Assembly (NCBI RefSeq): GCF_001667265.1
Contig: NZ_LZHW01000015.1
Span: 22,089-86,088, forward strand
Direction of reading: 5' to 3'
Origin: Mycobacterium sp. ACS4331
GTDB lineage: Bacteria > Actinomycetota > Actinomycetes > Mycobacteriales > Mycobacteriaceae
Length of the DNA stretch: 64,000 nt
Shown here: positions 6,875 through 16,103 of the stretch, one piece after another
Position numbering within the stretch: the stretch's first letter is position 1
Layout: each line of letters opens with the position of its first letter
Notes under the pieces: model-generated
Told to the model about the DNA's origin: nothing
Seen by the model: only the letters and a program-made list of their open reading frames with translations
Database searches by the model: none
Made by a program: the position numbers and the translations under genes

Positions 6875-8254
6875 ATGAAGTTCATCCAGTACTACTTGGA
6901 CTGCCTGTCCCACGCGTCGTACCTGATCGGCGACGAGACCACCGGACGTGCCGTGGTCGTGGACCCACAGCGCGACGTGGCCGAATACCTCAGCGACGCT
7001 GAGAAGTTCGGGCTCACAATCGAATTGGTCATCGAGACCCACTTCCACGCCGACTTCCTGTCCGGCCACCTGGAACTGGCGAAGGCCACCGGAGCCAAGA
7101 TCGTCTACTCCTCGGTCGCCGAGACCGAGTTCGAGTCGATGGGCGTGGCCGACGGGCAGCGGTACTCACTCGGTGAGGTGACGCTGGAGTTCCTCCACAC
7201 CCCGGGCCACACCCCTGAGTCGATGAGCATCGTGGTCTACGAGCACGCGGGTGACGACGTGCCCTACGGCGTGCTGACCGGTGACGCCCTGTTCATCGGC
7301 GACGTGGGCCGGCCCGACCTGCTGGCCTCGATCGGGTTCACCCGCGAGGAGTTGGCCGACAAGTTGTATGACTCACTGCACAACAAGCTGATGCCGCTGC
7401 CCGACGCCACCCGGGTCTACCCGGCGCACGGCGCCGGTTCGGCCTGCGGCAAGAACCTGTCGACGGACCTGTGGTCGACGATCGGCGAGCAGAAGGCCAC
7501 CAACTACGCGCTGCGCGCCCCGGACAAGGCCACGTTCATGGAGTTGGTCACCGAGGGACAGCCGCCGGCACCGAGTTACTTCGTCTACGACGCGATCCTC
7601 AACCGCAAGGATCGTGGGCTGTTGGATGAGAACCAGCTGCCGACCGCGATGAGCTATGAACAGGTCCGCGACGCGATGGCGGCCGGTGCGGTCCTGGTCG
7701 ACGGACGTGGGCCCGAGGAGTTCGCGCTGGGGCATCTGCGCGGTGCGGTCAACATCGGGCTCGAGGGCCGCTACGCCGAATTCGCCGGGTCGGTGGTCCC
7801 CACGGACGTCGACATCGTGCTGTTCGTCGAGCCCGGTCAGGAGCTGGAGGCCAAAACCCGGCTGGCCCGCATCGGTTTCGACCGGGTGATCGGCTACCTG
7901 GAGCGGCCGTTCGAGGCGATGTTCGACCACCCCGACGACGTCCAGATCGCCTCCCGGCTGACGGCCACCGCGTTCGACCAGCGTGCCGCTGAGTTGGCGA
8001 ACCTGCAGATCGTCGACGTCCGCAACCCGGGCGAGGTCGCCGCGGGCACCATCCCAGGTGCGATCCCCATCCCGGTCGGTCAACTGCCGAGCCGGCTGGG
8101 CGAGCTGGATCCCACCCGCCCGACCGTCGTGTACTGCGCCGGCGGCTACCGGTCCTCGGTCGCAGCAAGCCTGTTGCGGCACAACGGTTTCGCTGATGTC
8201 AGTGACATCCTGGGCGGCTTCGGCGCCTGGGACGACGCCCGCCAGAACGCCTGA
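6875..8254 (+). CDS. cstB: CstB-like persulfide dioxygenase-rhodanese fusion
   Basis: A 459-residue, three-domain enzyme that would oxidise low-molecular-weight persulfides to sulfite or thiosulfate. Residues 1-240 are a metallo-beta-lactamase-fold persulfide dioxygenase of the ETHE1 type: ETHFHAD supplies His56, TPGHTPES supplies His112, and TGDALF supplies Asp137, the expected mononuclear iron ligands. Residues about 265-360 form a rhodanese-like domain without the catalytic Cys (FVEPGQ in place of the loop). Residues about 370-459 form an active rhodanese with Cys421 in YCAGGYRSS. This MBL, pseudo-rhodanese, rhodanese order is that of staphylococcal CstB. The ribosome site AAAGGA precedes ATG 6875. 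It is followed by sqr after 15 bases and controlled by four operators upstream. Confidence 0.88.
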   Translation: MKFIQYYLDCLSHASYLIGDETTGRAVVVDPQRDVAEYLSDAEKFGLTIELVIETHFHADFLSGHLELAKATGAKIVYSSVAETEFESMGVADGQRYSLGEVTLEFLHTPGHTPESMSIVVYEHAGDDVPYGVLTGDALFIGDVGRPDLLASIGFTREELADKLYDSLHNKLMPLPDATRVYPAHGAGSACGKNLSTDLWSTIGEQKATNYALRAPDKATFMELVTEGQPPAPSYFVYDAILNRKDRGLLDENQLPTAMSYEQVRDAMAAGAVLVDGRGPEEFALGHLRGAVNIGLEGRYAEFAGSVVPTDVDIVLFVEPGQELEAKTRLARIGFDRVIGYLERPFEAMFDHPDDVQIASRLTATAFDQRAAELANLQIVDVRNPGEVAAGTIPGAIPIPVGQLPSRLGELDPTRPTVVYCAGGYRSSVAASLLRHNGFADVSDILGGFGAWDDARQNA

Positions 8255-8269
8255 GAGGAGCAGAGGATC

Positions 8270-9463
8270 ATGACCACCGGAAAACATCGAATCCTGATCG
8301 TCGGCGGCGGAACGGCCGGCATCTCGGTTGCCGCCCGCCTGTTGCGCAGGGGCCACACCGACGTCGCCGTCATCGAACCGTCGGAGGTGCACTACTACCA
8401 ACCGCTGTGGACGCTCGTCGGCGGCGGCCAGGCCAAGGCCTCGACCACCGCACGCCCCGAGGCCTCGGTCATGCCCAAGGGCGCGAGGTGGATCAAGAAC
8501 GCCGCGGCCGCTGTCGACCCCGACAACAACACCGTCACCTGCACCGACGGGGCGACCTACGAGTACGACGTCCTGGTGGTCTGTCCCGGGATCCAGCTGG
8601 ACTGGGACCGCACCGAGGGACTGTCCGATGCGCTCGGCAAGGACGGGGTGTCATCGAACTACCGATTCGACCTGGCACCGCGAACCTGGGACTTCATCCG
8701 CAACCTGCGTTCGGGCACCGCGGTGTTCGGCATGCCGTCCGGTCCCATCAAATGCGCCGGTGCGCCGCAGAAGATCGCCTACCTGGCCGCCGATTACTGG
8801 CGATCCCAGGGCGTGCTGAAGGACATCGACGTGCACCTGGTGGTGCCGACGCCGCGACTGTTCGGAATCCCGGCGATCGCCGACAGCCTCGATGCGATCG
8901 CCGCCGACTACGGCATCACGGTGCACACCGAATCCGAGGTGACCTCCGTCGACGCGGCCGCACACAAGGTGGGCGTCACCTCCGGCGGAGGCGGATCGTC
9001 GATGTTGCCCTATGACGTCCTCCATGTGGCGCCGCGCCAGTCCGCACCGGACTGGATCAAGGCCAGCCCGCTGTCCACCGGCGACGCAGGAGGCTACGTC
9101 GAGATCGACAAGCACACCATGCAGCATGTGCGCCATCCCAACGTGTTCGGCCTCGGTGACGCCGGGTCATCGCCGAACTCCAAGACCGGCGCGGCGATCC
9201 GCAAGCAGGCCCCCGTCGTGGTTGAGAACATCGAGGCACATCTGGCCGGGCGACCGCTGACCGCCAGGTACGACGGCTACGGATCGTGCCCGATCGTCAC
9301 GTCCTCGCACGACATGCTCCTCGCGGAGTTCGACTACGACCTGAACCTGAAGCCGTCGTTCCCGGTGTTGAACCCGACGACGCCGCACCGGCCGTACTGG
9401 TACCTGAAGAAGTACGGGCTGCCGTTCATGTACTGGAACCTGATGCTCAAGGGCCTGGCCTAG
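8270..9463 (+). CDS. sqr: Sulfide:quinone oxidoreductase, type II
   Basis: A 397-residue FAD protein that oxidises hydrogen sulfide, passes electrons to the quinone pool and the sulfur to a thiol acceptor as a persulfide. The Rossmann dinucleotide motif GGGTAGISVA is at residues 12-21. The redox cysteines of the type II class are Cys162 in SGPIKCAGAPQK and Cys340 in GSCPIV. The C-terminal amphipathic part (KKYGLPFMYWNLMLKG) suits monotopic membrane binding. It is 15 bases downstream of cstB, so the product persulfide is next to the enzyme that burns it. GAGGAG precedes the start. Confidence 0.9.
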   Translation: MTTGKHRILIVGGGTAGISVAARLLRRGHTDVAVIEPSEVHYYQPLWTLVGGGQAKASTTARPEASVMPKGARWIKNAAAAVDPDNNTVTCTDGATYEYDVLVVCPGIQLDWDRTEGLSDALGKDGVSSNYRFDLAPRTWDFIRNLRSGTAVFGMPSGPIKCAGAPQKIAYLAADYWRSQGVLKDIDVHLVVPTPRLFGIPAIADSLDAIAADYGITVHTESEVTSVDAAAHKVGVTSGGGGSSMLPYDVLHVAPRQSAPDWIKASPLSTGDAGGYVEIDKHTMQHVRHPNVFGLGDAGSSPNSKTGAAIRKQAPVVVENIEAHLAGRPLTARYDGYGSCPIVTSSHDMLLAEFDYDLNLKPSFPVLNPTTPHRPYWYLKKYGLPFMYWNLMLKGLA

Positions 9464-9489
9464 AACAACGGCTCAAAACCACTCGGGGG

Positions 9490-10539
9490 CTAGAACAGTT
9501 CCTTGGCCAGCAGTTCCAACGTGGTGGTGCGGGCGGGTGCGGTGGCCGGGTCGGTGCCGCGGCGCGCCGACCCGACCGGGTTGACCATCACCTCGTCGAC
9601 GCCGAACTTCTCGGCCAGCTGACGCAGCTGATCGGCGGCCTCGGCGGGCGCTCCGACGATGGCCTTGGCTCGGCCCACGTCGACGATCGCCTGCTCCTGC
9701 GGGGTCAGCGTGGTGACCTGCGCGTCCTCGACCAGGTCGAGTGCGGTCAGGGGCTGCCCGGTGCGCAGGCGCGCCATCATGAGCAGATTCGGCAGCAGCA
9801 GTTCCTCGGCCTCCTCGCGCGTCGCCGCCACCGACGCGTTGACCGTCAGGAACGTCACGGGTTCGCTCGCCAGATCGCTGGGCTGGAACTCCGCGCGGTA
9901 GATCTCGAGCGCCTCGTCGGTGCCGTGGCCGGCGAAGTGGTGGGCGAACACGTACGGCAGGCCCTTGGCGGCGGCCAGGTGCGCGGAGTACATCGAGGAC
10001 CCGAGCAGCCAGATCCGCGGCTCGCTGACCGCTTCGGGGGTGGCCTTGAGGATGTAGTCGGGCCGGCCCAGGTGTGCGGGCAGGTCGACCCGGACGCCGC
10101 GGGCACTCATCATGGCCGCGATCTCGTCGAGGTACTGCGGGAACTTCTCGACATCGGAGTCGTCCCGGCCCGCGGCACCGCGCAGCAGCACTGACGTCAC
10201 GGGATCACTGCCGGGGGCACGCCCCAGGCCCAGGTCGATACGGCCCGGCGCGGCGGCCTCGAGCAGCGCGAACTGCTCGGCGACGGCCAGCGGCGCATGG
10301 TTGGGCAGCATGACACCGCCCGATCCCAGCCTGATGTGTTCGGTCTGCGCGGCCAGGTAGCCGATCAGCACCGGCGGGCTGGTGGCCGCGACGGCCGGCA
10401 TGTTGTGGTGCTCGGCGAGCCAATACCGGGTGTACCCGAGCTGGTCGGCGGTCTGGGCGAGCCGAACCGTGGCGGCCAGCGCATCGGATGTGGTCTGGTC
10501 GGTGCGCACCGGAACCAGATCGAGGACAGAAAGACGCAT
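9490..10539 (-). CDS. Luciferase-like (LLM class) flavin-dependent oxidoreductase
   Basis: A 349-residue TIM-barrel protein of the bacterial-luciferase-like monooxygenase superfamily, group 1 type. The N-terminus (MRLSVLDLVPV) and the blocks RYWLAEHHNMP (about 39-49), IRLGSGGVMLPNH (about 69-81) and DLGLGRAPGSDP (about 101-112) are conserved in the FMN-using branch seen next to many bacterial operons. Substrate is unknown. It converges on sqr with a 26-base gap and is not obviously part of the cst regulon, since no operator copy lies upstream. Confidence 0.85.
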   Translation of the reverse strand: MRLSVLDLVPVRTDQTTSDALAATVRLAQTADQLGYTRYWLAEHHNMPAVAATSPPVLIGYLAAQTEHIRLGSGGVMLPNHAPLAVAEQFALLEAAAPGRIDLGLGRAPGSDPVTSVLLRGAAGRDDSDVEKFPQYLDEIAAMMSARGVRVDLPAHLGRPDYILKATPEAVSEPRIWLLGSSMYSAHLAAAKGLPYVFAHHFAGHGTDEALEIYRAEFQPSDLASEPVTFLTVNASVAATREEAEELLLPNLLMMARLRTGQPLTALDLVEDAQVTTLTPQEQAIVDVGRAKAIVGAPAEAADQLRQLAEKFGVDEVMVNPVGSARRGTDPATAPARTTTLELLAKELF

Positions 10540-10576
10540 AACGCCTCCAACGCTACGCGTGGCCCATCGCTTCCGT

Positions 10577-10625
10577 GATTTCGGCGCGCTTGCATGCGCT
10601 GAGCGCCGGTGTGCGCGCCGAAATC
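10577..10625. terminator. 13-bp inverted repeat immediately after udgB
   Basis: GATTTCGGCGCGC at 10577-10589 pairs perfectly with GCGCGCCGAAATC at 10613-10625 around a 23-base loop. The stem begins three bases beyond the udgB stop. There is no T tract on the minus strand, so it may be a stem-only terminator or a protective 3-prime structure. Confidence 0.55.
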
Positions 10626-10627
10626 GC

Positions 10628-11440
10628 TCAGATGCCGGCGCGGCGGCGGGCGTCGGCGAAGACCTCGTCGAGCATGGCCGGAGTCAGCCGCCCGGTGAAC
10701 ATGTTCTGCTGGCTGGGGTGGAAGCACCCGAGAAGCTGCTGTCCGGACGGCAGCGTCACGACGGCACCGTGCCCGAACTTCGGTCTGCGACCCGCGATCT
10801 GATCCGCGAGCAGGCCCAGCGCGACGTTCCAGGCGAACCCGCCGAGCGCAACGATCACTCGAACCTCGGGGGCGACCATCGCCCATTCCGCGCGCAGCCA
10901 GGGTGCACACGTGTCGCGTTCGGCCGGGGTCGGGGCGTTGTCCGGCGGCGCGCACCGCACCGGCGCACTGATTCGAATCCGGTTGGCCCGCAGCCCGTCT
11001 CCCGAGTCGACGGACGCCGCCTGGTTGACCAGTCCGGCACGGTGCAGGGCCGCGAACAGCTGGTCACCGGACCGGTCGCCGGTGAACATCCGGCCGGTCC
11101 GGTTGGCGCCGTTGGCCGCCGGGGCCAAACCGACGATGAACAGCCTCGGTCGCACCGAACCCCACCCGGGGACGGGTCGGCCCCAGTACGGCTGATCGGC
11201 GAACGCACGCCGTTTCACCACCGCCACCTCCTCACGCCAGGCGACCAGGCGCGGGCAGGCCCGGCACACACTGACCTCGGCGTCGAGATCTCTGAGGCGC
11301 TGCGCCTCGGCCGCCAGCCGGACGACGTCGTCCGCGTCACCGGCCACGGGCGTGGCGCCGGTGGCCGGGTCCCCGGGCCAACGAGTCCCGGGCGGCACGG
11401 GCGAAGCAAACCTGCGTCCGGTCCGGGGGTGAGGCAGCAC
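10628..11440 (-). CDS. udgB: Uracil-DNA glycosylase family 5 (UdgB)
   Basis: A 270-residue iron-sulfur DNA glycosylase that removes uracil, and in characterised relatives also ethenocytosine and hypoxanthine, from DNA. Cys59 and Cys62 in VCRACPRLV begin the four-cysteine cluster site, and a third Cys is seen in PVRCAPP. The catalytic motif is [20 protein letters not shown], and the second motif [13 protein letters not shown] is near the C-terminus. Start at GTG 11440 gives the N-terminal segment [15 protein letters not shown] that I recognise from Rv1259. It is divergent from tap with an 80-base gap, as in M. tuberculosis. Confidence 0.88.
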   Translation of the reverse strand: MLPHPRTGRRFASPVPPGTRWPGDPATGATPVAGDADDVVRLAAEAQRLRDLDAEVSVCRACPRLVAWREEVAVVKRRAFADQPYWGRPVPGWGSVRPRLFIVGLAPAANGANRTGRMFTGDRSGDQLFAALHRAGLVNQAASVDSGDGLRANRIRISAPVRCAPPDNAPTPAERDTCAPWLRAEWAMVAPEVRVIVALGGFAWNVALGLLADQIAGRRPKFGHGAVVTLPSGQQLLGCFHPSQQNMFTGRLTPAMLDEVFADARRRAGI

Positions 11441-11520
11441 CAGACCATGGTGCCCGACACGGGCGCTGCACTGGGCGAAACCGCCGGGCGACGGTCGGCC
11501 ACGCTCTAAGATTGCCCGCC

Positions 11521-12747
11521 ATGGTCGGCGGCAGACGTGTTCCCTTGGCGCTGATCCTGTTTGCCGCCCTGATGGCCGGGACCGGTAACGGCATCACCAT
11601 CGTGGCGTTCCCCTGGCTGGTGCTGCAGCGCAGCGGATCGGCGTTCGAGGCGTCGCTGGTGGCGATGGCCGGGACCCTTCCACTGCTGGCGGCGACCCTG
11701 ATCGCCGGTGCGGCCGTCGACTACATCGGCCGGCGCCGGGTGTCGATGCTGGCCGATCTGCTCTCCGGCCTGTCGGTGATGGCGGTTCCGGTGATCGCGT
11801 TGGTGTTCGGAGTCGACGCGGTCAACGTCGCGGTGCTCGCGGCGCTGGCCGCACTCGGCGCCTTCTTCGACCCGGCCGGGATGACCGCGCGCGAGTCGAT
11901 GCTGCCCGAGGCCGCCGGCCGCGCCGGCTGGACGCTGGATCACGCGAACAGCGTCTATGAGGCGGTGTTCAACCTCGCCTACATCGTGGGCCCCGGCATC
12001 GGCGGCCTGCTGATCGCCACCATCGGTGGCATCAACACAATGTGGGTGACCGCGGCGGCGTTCTTCCTGGCCATCGTCGCCATCTCGGTCCTTCGCCTCG
12101 AAGGCGCGGGCCGGCCGGATCGCACCAAACTGCCCGAACGGGTGTGGCCGGGCATCGTCGAGGGCATCAGGTTCGTCTGGAACAACAAGGTGCTGCGCAC
12201 CCTGGCGTTCATCGACCTGACCGTGACGGGCCTGTACATGCCGATGGAGTCGGTGCTGTTCCCGAAGTACTTCACCGACCGCGACGAACCCGCACAGTTG
12301 GGCTGGGTGCTGATGGCGCTGTCGATCGGCGGACTGATCGGCGCACTCAGCTACGCCGTGCTGTCGAGCCACCTCAAGCGGCGCACCACGATGCTGATCG
12401 CGGTGCTGACCCTCGGCGTGGCGATGACGGTCATCGCGTTCCTGCCGCCGCTGCCTCTGATCCTGGTGCTGTGCGCGATCGTCGGCTTCGTCTACGGCCC
12501 TATCGCACCGATCTACAACTACGTGATGCAGACCCGCGCTCCGGCGCATCTGCGCGGGCGGGTGGTCGGCGTGATGGGATCGCTGGCGTACGCGGCGGGA
12601 CCGCTGGGGCTGATCATCGCCGGCCCCCTGGCCGACACCGCGGGACTGCAGACCACCTTCCTGGCGCTGGCGCTGCCGATGCTGTTGATCGGCCTGCTGG
12701 CCCTGGGGCTCAAGTCCCTGCGCGAGCTGGATCGAACACCCGACTGA
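11521..12747 (+). CDS. tap: MFS multidrug efflux pump, Tap-like
   Basis: A 408-residue, 12-segment major facilitator pump very similar to M. tuberculosis Tap (Rv1258c), which exports tetracycline, aminoglycosides and other drugs by proton antiport. Recognisable blocks are [10 protein letters not shown] (first segment), [14 protein letters not shown] (motif A region), [18 protein letters not shown], and [18 protein letters not shown] near the C-terminal half. Start ATG 11521 is eight bases after a TAAGAT -10 hexamer at 11507-11512; TTG 11512 is a longer alternative. It diverges from udgB as in M. tuberculosis. The last 38 bases overlap the convergent HxlR gene. I see no AT-rich WhiB7-type element upstream. 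Confidence 0.87.
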   Translation: MVGGRRVPLALILFAALMAGTGNGITIVAFPWLVLQRSGSAFEASLVAMAGTLPLLAATLIAGAAVDYIGRRRVSMLADLLSGLSVMAVPVIALVFGVDAVNVAVLAALAALGAFFDPAGMTARESMLPEAAGRAGWTLDHANSVYEAVFNLAYIVGPGIGGLLIATIGGINTMWVTAAAFFLAIVAISVLRLEGAGRPDRTKLPERVWPGIVEGIRFVWNNKVLRTLAFIDLTVTGLYMPMESVLFPKYFTDRDEPAQLGWVLMALSIGGLIGALSYAVLSSHLKRRTTMLIAVLTLGVAMTVIAFLPPLPLILVLCAIVGFVYGPIAPIYNYVMQTRAPAHLRGRVVGVMGSLAYAAGPLGLIIAGPLADTAGLQTTFLALALPMLLIGLLALGLKSLRELDRTPD

Positions 12748-13357
12748 GCTGGCGCAGTGCGGCGGGCTCGCCGTCGACGGACAGCGCACCCTGAGCCTGA
12801 AGCTGCACCGCGCGAACCGGATCCATTGCCGCCATCAGGGTTTCGGCATCGCCGGTGAGCGTGACATCGGCGGGAGCGTCGTCGTCGAGATCATCGATGC
12901 GGTGTTCACCGATGTGCAGCGTCCGCGTGCCCTCGGGCGTCACCAACCGCAGCGTCAGGTCCACTCCCCCTCGATCCGGTCGCACGAACGCGCGGACGGC
13001 ACGGCCCAGCCACTGCGGTCGCACGACGTCGCCGGGTGCGCGCGACTCCAGCAGGCGCCGACCCCACCGCGCATAGGCGTGCACAACATCCTCGAGTTCG
13101 CGCCCGACGTCGGTGAGTTCGTAGACGCGTCCAGTGGCGGGCTTCGGCAGGTCGCGGCGCTGGATCAGCCCCTCGGATTCCAGGTCGCGCAGGCGGCCGG
13201 CCAGCATGTCCGTGGCGATGGGCGCGAGTGCGGCCAACAGGTCGTTGTAGCGCTGGGGTCCGTCGAGAAGTTCACGGATCACGAGCAGCGTCCACCGATC
13301 CCCCACGATGTCCAGGCTCTTGGCCACCGCGCAGTACTGGGCATAGGACCGCACCAT
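12710..13357 (-). CDS. HxlR-family regulator with C-terminal SCP2-like domain
   Basis: A 215-residue regulator. Residues 1-100 form the HxlR winged helix (YCAVAKSLDIVGDRWTLLVI, then RYNDLL and LAGRLRDLESEGLIQRR). Residues about 120-210 resemble an SCP2/sterol-carrier lipid-binding fold (VTLTGDAETLMAAMDP, then [21 protein letters not shown]). Such fusions suggest sensing of a hydrophobic ligand. Start is ATG 13357. It diverges from the mycothiol-type enzyme gene across a 75-base gap with inverted repeats, and probably represses that gene and itself. Its 3-prime end overlaps tap by 38 bases on the opposite strand. Confidence 0.85.
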   Translation of the reverse strand: MVRSYAQYCAVAKSLDIVGDRWTLLVIRELLDGPQRYNDLLAALAPIATDMLAGRLRDLESEGLIQRRDLPKPATGRVYELTDVGRELEDVVHAYARWGRRLLESRAPGDVVRPQWLGRAVRAFVRPDRGGVDLTLRLVTPEGTRTLHIGEHRIDDLDDDAPADVTLTGDAETLMAAMDPVRAVQLQAQGALSVDGEPAALRQLSRVFDPARAGT

Positions 13358-13373
13358 GCCGCCATCGTAGCCC

Positions 13374-13414
13374 AACTTGGATTGTCCAAGTTTTTACTTG
13401 TTTTTTCCAAGTTG
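13374..13414. promoter_or_regulatory. Inverted repeats, probable HxlR operator
   Basis: AACTTGGA at 13374-13381 and TCCAAGTT at 13385-13392 form a perfect 8-bp inverted repeat with a 3-base centre. A further TCCAAGTT at 13406-13413, with ACTTG at 13396-13400, gives a second imperfect copy. The site lies between the divergent regulator and enzyme genes in a locally A/T-rich stretch. Confidence 0.5.
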
Positions 13415-13432
13415 TGGATTTAGCGTCGACCC

Positions 13433-14194
13433 ATGGACCCCTCCTCCGCCACCACCACCGCGATCGGGCTGATTCACCAGTTCGCCGACACCCTCGACAC
13501 CCTGGGCCCAGGCCAGTTCCGCAGCCCCACCCCCTGCGCGGGGTGGACCGTCGAGGACCTCGCGGCCCACGTCGCGACCGGACTCTTCACGGCCGCCGAG
13601 GCCTTCCACCGGGCCCGCTTCGGCGCACTGAGCCCACCCTCGAAGATTTCCGGCCCGATCCCCTCCGACGCGCTGGCGGATCGGATTCGGTTGGGCGCCA
13701 GCCACCTTCGCGAAGCCCTGGACCGCGGGCCACGAACCTGGCCCGACATCGGACTGCGGTTCGGGCGTTATCCCTTCGCGGCGGCACTGCAGTGCCTGGT
13801 CATCGAGTACGGCGTGCACTGCAACGACCTGACCCGAGCGACCACGGACCCCGCAGCACCGTTCCCCCGCGCCGCCGTCGATGCACTGTTCGGGTTCGGT
13901 GCGCAGTACCTGCTGCTGCAGGCCGAGCCCCTCGAAGCCCCAGAAATCCCAGAAGCCCCAGGGACCCCACCCATGAAGTACACGCTGCGAGCGCCCTCGG
14001 CCACCATGACGATCGCCTGGGACGGCGCACGGTGGCGCGAGGGCACCGGTTCGGATGGACCCGGTTGCACGATCTCCGGGTCCGATGACGACATCGCCCG
14101 GTTGATGCTGCGCCGAATGGACGCCGACGAACTCGATCTCGACGACCCCCACGCGCTGGCGTCCGGGTTCGTCACCGCAATCCGACCGCTGTAG
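13433..14194 (+). CDS. Mycothiol-dependent maleylpyruvate isomerase-like (DinB-fold) protein
   Basis: A 253-residue protein of the actinobacterial family with an N-terminal four-helix, metal-binding DinB-like domain. The block SPTPCAGWTVEDLAAHVATG (about residues 31-50) and the later IEYGVHCNDLTRA supply the typical His/Glu metal ligands. The C-terminal 90 residues form the usual MDMPI_C-type domain. Members use mycothiol as a cofactor, but most have no known substrate. It is divergently transcribed from the HxlR regulator and followed by a DUF3237 gene 9 bases downstream, so the two probably form an operon. A Pro/Glu-rich linker (EPLEAPEIPEAPGTPP) separates the domains. Confidence 0.75.
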   Translation: MDPSSATTTAIGLIHQFADTLDTLGPGQFRSPTPCAGWTVEDLAAHVATGLFTAAEAFHRARFGALSPPSKISGPIPSDALADRIRLGASHLREALDRGPRTWPDIGLRFGRYPFAAALQCLVIEYGVHCNDLTRATTDPAAPFPRAAVDALFGFGAQYLLLQAEPLEAPEIPEAPGTPPMKYTLRAPSATMTIAWDGARWREGTGSDGPGCTISGSDDDIARLMLRRMDADELDLDDPHALASGFVTAIRPL

Positions 14195-14203
14195 GGAGCC
14201 GAA

Positions 14204-14665
14204 ATGCACTGCACAACACCACAACTCACACCGCTGGCGGACATCGCCCTGTCGATCTCGGCCGTCCACGTCGACACCTCACCGCTGGGCACCAGACTCA
14301 CCTATGTGATCGGCAGCGGACGCTGCGACGGGCCCGCGCTCTCAGGCGAGTTCCTGGCCGGCGGCGGCGACTGGGTGCTGCTGGGCGCCGACGGCGTCTC
14401 CCGACTCGACGTGCGCGCGACGCTGCGCACCGACGACGGCGCCCTGGTCCACGTCACCAACATCGGCCGCGTTCGAATGGACGCGGGAGAGATCGACAGG
14501 TTCCGCGCCGGTGAACTGATCCGGCATGACCAGATGTACGGCCGCTCCAGCCCGCTGTTCGAGACCGGCGACGAGCGCTACGCCTGGGTCAACGGCACCT
14601 ACACCGTGGCCGTCAACGAGGTGTCGCTGACCGAGGTGAACTACCGGGTGTTCGTGGTCGGGTGA
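14204..14665 (+). CDS. DUF3237 domain protein
   Basis: A 153-residue protein of the DUF3237 family, a small beta-barrel of unknown function. Family features are GPALSGEFLAGGGDW (about residues 46-60), DVRATLRTDDGALV (about 68-81) and YAWVNGTYTVAV near the C-terminus. GGGAG precedes ATG 14204, and the gene starts nine bases after the mycothiol-type enzyme, so it is probably in the same HxlR-controlled operon. No catalytic role can be assigned. Confidence 0.82.
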   Translation: MHCTTPQLTPLADIALSISAVHVDTSPLGTRLTYVIGSGRCDGPALSGEFLAGGGDWVLLGADGVSRLDVRATLRTDDGALVHVTNIGRVRMDAGEIDRFRAGELIRHDQMYGRSSPLFETGDERYAWVNGTYTVAVNEVSLTEVNYRVFVVG

Positions 14666-14679
14666 CCCACACCCGTACG

Positions 14680-14685
14680 TAGGAT
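14680..14685 (+). promoter_or_regulatory. -10 hexamer TAGGAT, leaderless flavoprotein gene
   Basis: TAGGAT lies six bases before the GTG at 14692 with no Shine-Dalgarno sequence. It fixes the GTG start and predicts a leaderless mRNA for the glcD-cyp130-tetR operon. Confidence 0.45.
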
Positions 14686-14691
14686 CAAGGC

Positions 14692-16059
14692 GTGTCTTCG
14701 TCGGCGATCACCCTCCTGAGCTCACAACTGCCCGATGGGGTCGTCGTCACCGACCCGGACATCCTGGCGTCCTACCGGCAGGACCGCGCGGCCGACCCCG
14801 ACGCGGGCACGCCCCTGGCGGTCGTGCGCCCCACCCGCACCGAAGAGGTGCAGACCGTGCTGCGCTGGGCCTCCGAACACCGGATCGCCGTGGTGCCGCG
14901 CGGTATGGGCACCGGCCTGTCGGGCGGTGCGACAGCGGTCGACGGCGGGATCGTGCTGTCCACCGAGAAGATGCGTGACATCACGGTCGATCCGGTGACC
15001 CGTACCGCGGTGGTGCAGCCCGGCCTGCTCAACGCCGAGGTCAAGAAGGCCGTCGCCGAGTACGGCCTGTGGTATCCGCCGGACCCGTCGTCGTTCGAGA
15101 TCTGCAGCATCGGCGGCAACATCGCAACCAACGCCGGCGGGCTGTGCTGTGTGAAGTACGGCGTCACCACCGACTACGTGCTGGGCCTTCAGGTCGTACT
15201 GGCCGACGGCACCGCGGTGCGACTCGGCGGCCCTCGCCTCAAGGACGTCGCCGGCCTGAGCCTGACCAAACTGTTCGTCGGCAGCGAAGGCACCCTGGGT
15301 GTGATCACCGAAGTCACCCTCCGCCTGCTGCCGCCGCAGCACCCGGCCCACACGGTCGTCGCGACGTTCCCCGACGTCCGCGGCGCCACCGATGCCGTTC
15401 TGTCGATCACGGCGAAGATCCGGCCCTCGATGCTGGAGTTCATGGACAACGTGGCGATCAACGCCGTCGAGGACAAACTGCGCATGGGCCTGGACCGCTC
15501 CGCGGGCGCGATCATGGTCGCGGCATCCGACGACCGCGGAGGGTCCGGCGCCGACGACGCCGAGTTCATGGCGCAGGCCTTCCGCGACAACGGCGCCGCC
15601 GAGGTGTTCTCCACCTCCGACCCCGAGGAGGGTGAGGCGTTCGTCGCGGCCCGGCGGTTCGCGATTCCCGCGGTCGAAGCCAAGGGATCGCTGCTGCTCG
15701 AGGACGTGGGGGTGCCACTGTCGGCATTGCCCGACCTGGTCACCGGAATCGAGAAGCTGGCCGCCGAACGCGATCTGATGATCTCGGTGATCGCCCACGC
15801 CGGCGACGGCAACACCCATCCGCTGATCGTGTTCGACCCCGCCGATGCGGACATGGCCGAACGGGCACAGCAGGCGTTCGGCGACATCATGGACCTGGCC
15901 GTGCGCCTCGGCGGCACCATCACGGGTGAACACGGCGTCGGCAGGCTCAAGAAGCCCTGGCTGGCGGGGTACCTGGGGCCCGACGCGCTGGACCTCAACC
16001 GCAGGATCAAGGACGCGCTGGATCCCGCGGGGATACTCAACCCGGGTGCGTTGATCTGA
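14692..16059 (+). CDS. FAD-linked oxidase, GlcD-like (Rv1257c type)
   Basis: A 455-residue flavoenzyme of the glycolate/D-lactate dehydrogenase family. The FAD-binding PCMH domain covers about residues 40-215 (PRGMGTGLSGGATAVDGGIV, then ICSIGGNIATNAGGLCCVKYG). The FAD-oxidase C-terminal domain follows, with HAGDGNTHP (about 365-373) and the TGEHGVGRLKKPW signature near residues 411-423. It probably oxidises a 2-hydroxy acid; the exact substrate is not known. It begins an operon with cyp130 and its TetR, in the M. tuberculosis order Rv1257c-Rv1256c-Rv1255c. Confidence 0.87.
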   Translation: MSSSAITLLSSQLPDGVVVTDPDILASYRQDRAADPDAGTPLAVVRPTRTEEVQTVLRWASEHRIAVVPRGMGTGLSGGATAVDGGIVLSTEKMRDITVDPVTRTAVVQPGLLNAEVKKAVAEYGLWYPPDPSSFEICSIGGNIATNAGGLCCVKYGVTTDYVLGLQVVLADGTAVRLGGPRLKDVAGLSLTKLFVGSEGTLGVITEVTLRLLPPQHPAHTVVATFPDVRGATDAVLSITAKIRPSMLEFMDNVAINAVEDKLRMGLDRSAGAIMVAASDDRGGSGADDAEFMAQAFRDNGAAEVFSTSDPEEGEAFVAARRFAIPAVEAKGSLLLEDVGVPLSALPDLVTGIEKLAAERDLMISVIAHAGDGNTHPLIVFDPADADMAERAQQAFGDIMDLAVRLGGTITGEHGVGRLKKPWLAGYLGPDALDLNRRIKDALDPAGILNPGALI

Positions 16060-16103
16060 CCGACATCGTTGACACCAATGCGGCCATGTCGTATTCATAA
16101 GAC

